Part shown: positions 5,896 through 6,257 of the stretch, piece by piece
Position numbering within the stretch: position 1 is the stretch's first letter
How the letters are laid out: each line of letters starts with the position of its first letter
DNA from: Ahrensia sp.
Lineage (GTDB): Bacteria > Pseudomonadota > Alphaproteobacteria > Rhizobiales > Rhizobiaceae
Length of the DNA: 6,257 nt
Direction of reading: 5' to 3'
NCBI GenBank assembly: GCA_003233475.1
Contig: QILU01000164.1
Span: forward strand, 1-6,257
The notes under the pieces: model-generated
What the model saw: only the letters and a program-made list of their open reading frames with translations
Databases searched by the model: none
Told to the model about the DNA's origin: nothing
Program-made: the position numbers and the translations under genes

Positions 5896-6257
5896 ATGGC
5901 CAAAAAAACAACTCACAGCGGCAGCGGCGGGCGCGGCAAAGGCGGAAACCGCAGCGCCAGCGAACGCATGATGCACACCAAGGTAAAAACCGCGCGCGGG
6001 CGAAAAATATCGTCCACCTTGTGGCTGCAAAGGCAATTGAATGACCCCTATGTGCAACGCGCCCGGGCCGATGGATACGCTTCACGCGCTGCGTATAAAT
6101 TATTGGAAATCGACGATCGCTATGAGTTGTTAAAACCGGGAAGCCGGGTTGTCGATCTTGGCGCGGCCCCCGGCGGCTGGTGCCAGGTTTCCGTCGCGAA
6201 AGTGAACTCAACCGTAGAGGACATTCGGGTGGTCGGCATTGACTATCTGGATATGGA
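5896..6257 (+). CDS. rlmE: 23S rRNA (uridine-2'-O-)-methyltransferase RlmE (FtsJ/RrmJ), 3' end missing
   Basis: The first 120 codons of an RrmJ/FtsJ-type SAM-dependent methyltransferase, cut by the right edge. E. coli RlmE 2'-O-methylates U2552 in the A loop of 23S rRNA late in 50S assembly. Residues 1-40 are a Gly/Ser/Lys/Arg-rich basic leader. [11 protein letters not shown] (63-73) contains Lys68, aligning with catalytic Lys38 of E. coli; [14 protein letters not shown] (85-98) is SAM-binding motif [10 protein letters not shown] (112-120) begins the next SAM-binding strand. The catalytic Asp and second Lys lie beyond the window. ATG 5896 is 6 bp after the ppx stop with no clear Shine-Dalgarno sequence, so translation is probably coupled to ppx. 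The basic leader, longer than in E. coli, appears usual for alphaproteobacterial homologues. Confidence 0.94.
   Translation, partial: MAKKTTHSGSGGRGKGGNRSASERMMHTKVKTARGRKISSTLWLQRQLNDPYVQRARADGYASRAAYKLLEIDDRYELLKPGSRVVDLGAAPGGWCQVSVAKVNSTVEDIRVVGIDYLDM

Noticed and set aside
5708..6211. 167-codon open frame on the minus strand across the ppx-rlmE junction
   Set aside because: It overlaps two confidently assigned plus-strand genes, and its translation has an Arg/Cys/Phe-rich shadow composition with no recognisable domain.

Overview
This is an ordinary-looking chromosomal stretch of moderate GC content. It most probably comes from an alphaproteobacterium. The evidence is the paired ppx/gppA-rlmE genes with alphaproteobacterial-style sequence (AALDLGTNNCRLL and RETEAKLAV in Ppx), a class V aminotransferase of the alanine/serine-glyoxylate type, and a bacterial ALDH16 gene. 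I cannot name the genus. I see no transposase, integrase, phage gene, CRISPR array or other sign of a mobile region.

Layout, left to right. (1) 1-713 (+): the C-terminal part of a PLP-dependent class V aminotransferase, cut by the left edge. (2) 714-820: a 107-bp gap with a weak promoter candidate and a cluster of alternating ATTG/CAAT half-sites that looks like an operator for a GntR/FCD-type regulator. (3) 821-1813 (+): deoC, a deoxyribose-phosphate aldolase of the long, animal-like DERA type. (4) 1826-4195 (+): 12 bp downstream, a 789-residue two-domain aldehyde dehydrogenase of the ALDH16 type, with a complete catalytic N-terminal domain and a degenerate, shortened second ALDH domain. (5) 4209-4282 (-): tRNA-Gln(CUG), convergent with the ALDH gene. 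(6) 4283-4497: a 215-bp divergent intergenic region holding the probable tRNA promoter and the ribosome binding site of the next gene. (7) 4498-5889 (+): a Ppx/GppA phosphatase with an unusual, apparently disordered 115-residue N-terminal extension. (8) 5896-6257 (+): the start of rlmE (23S rRNA 2'-O-methyltransferase), cut by the right edge.

How the genes work together. deoC and ALDH16 form a likely two-gene operon. DeoC would split 2-deoxyribose-5-phosphate into glyceraldehyde-3-phosphate and acetaldehyde, and the adjacent aldehyde dehydrogenase is well placed to oxidise the acetaldehyde to acetate; this substrate assignment is inference. ppx and rlmE, 6 bp apart, form a second unit joining polyphosphate/pppGpp metabolism to ribosome maturation. 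The most interesting content is the pairing of an animal-like DERA with an ALDH16 that carries a pseudo-ALDH domain. I found nothing that qualifies as a wholly new system.
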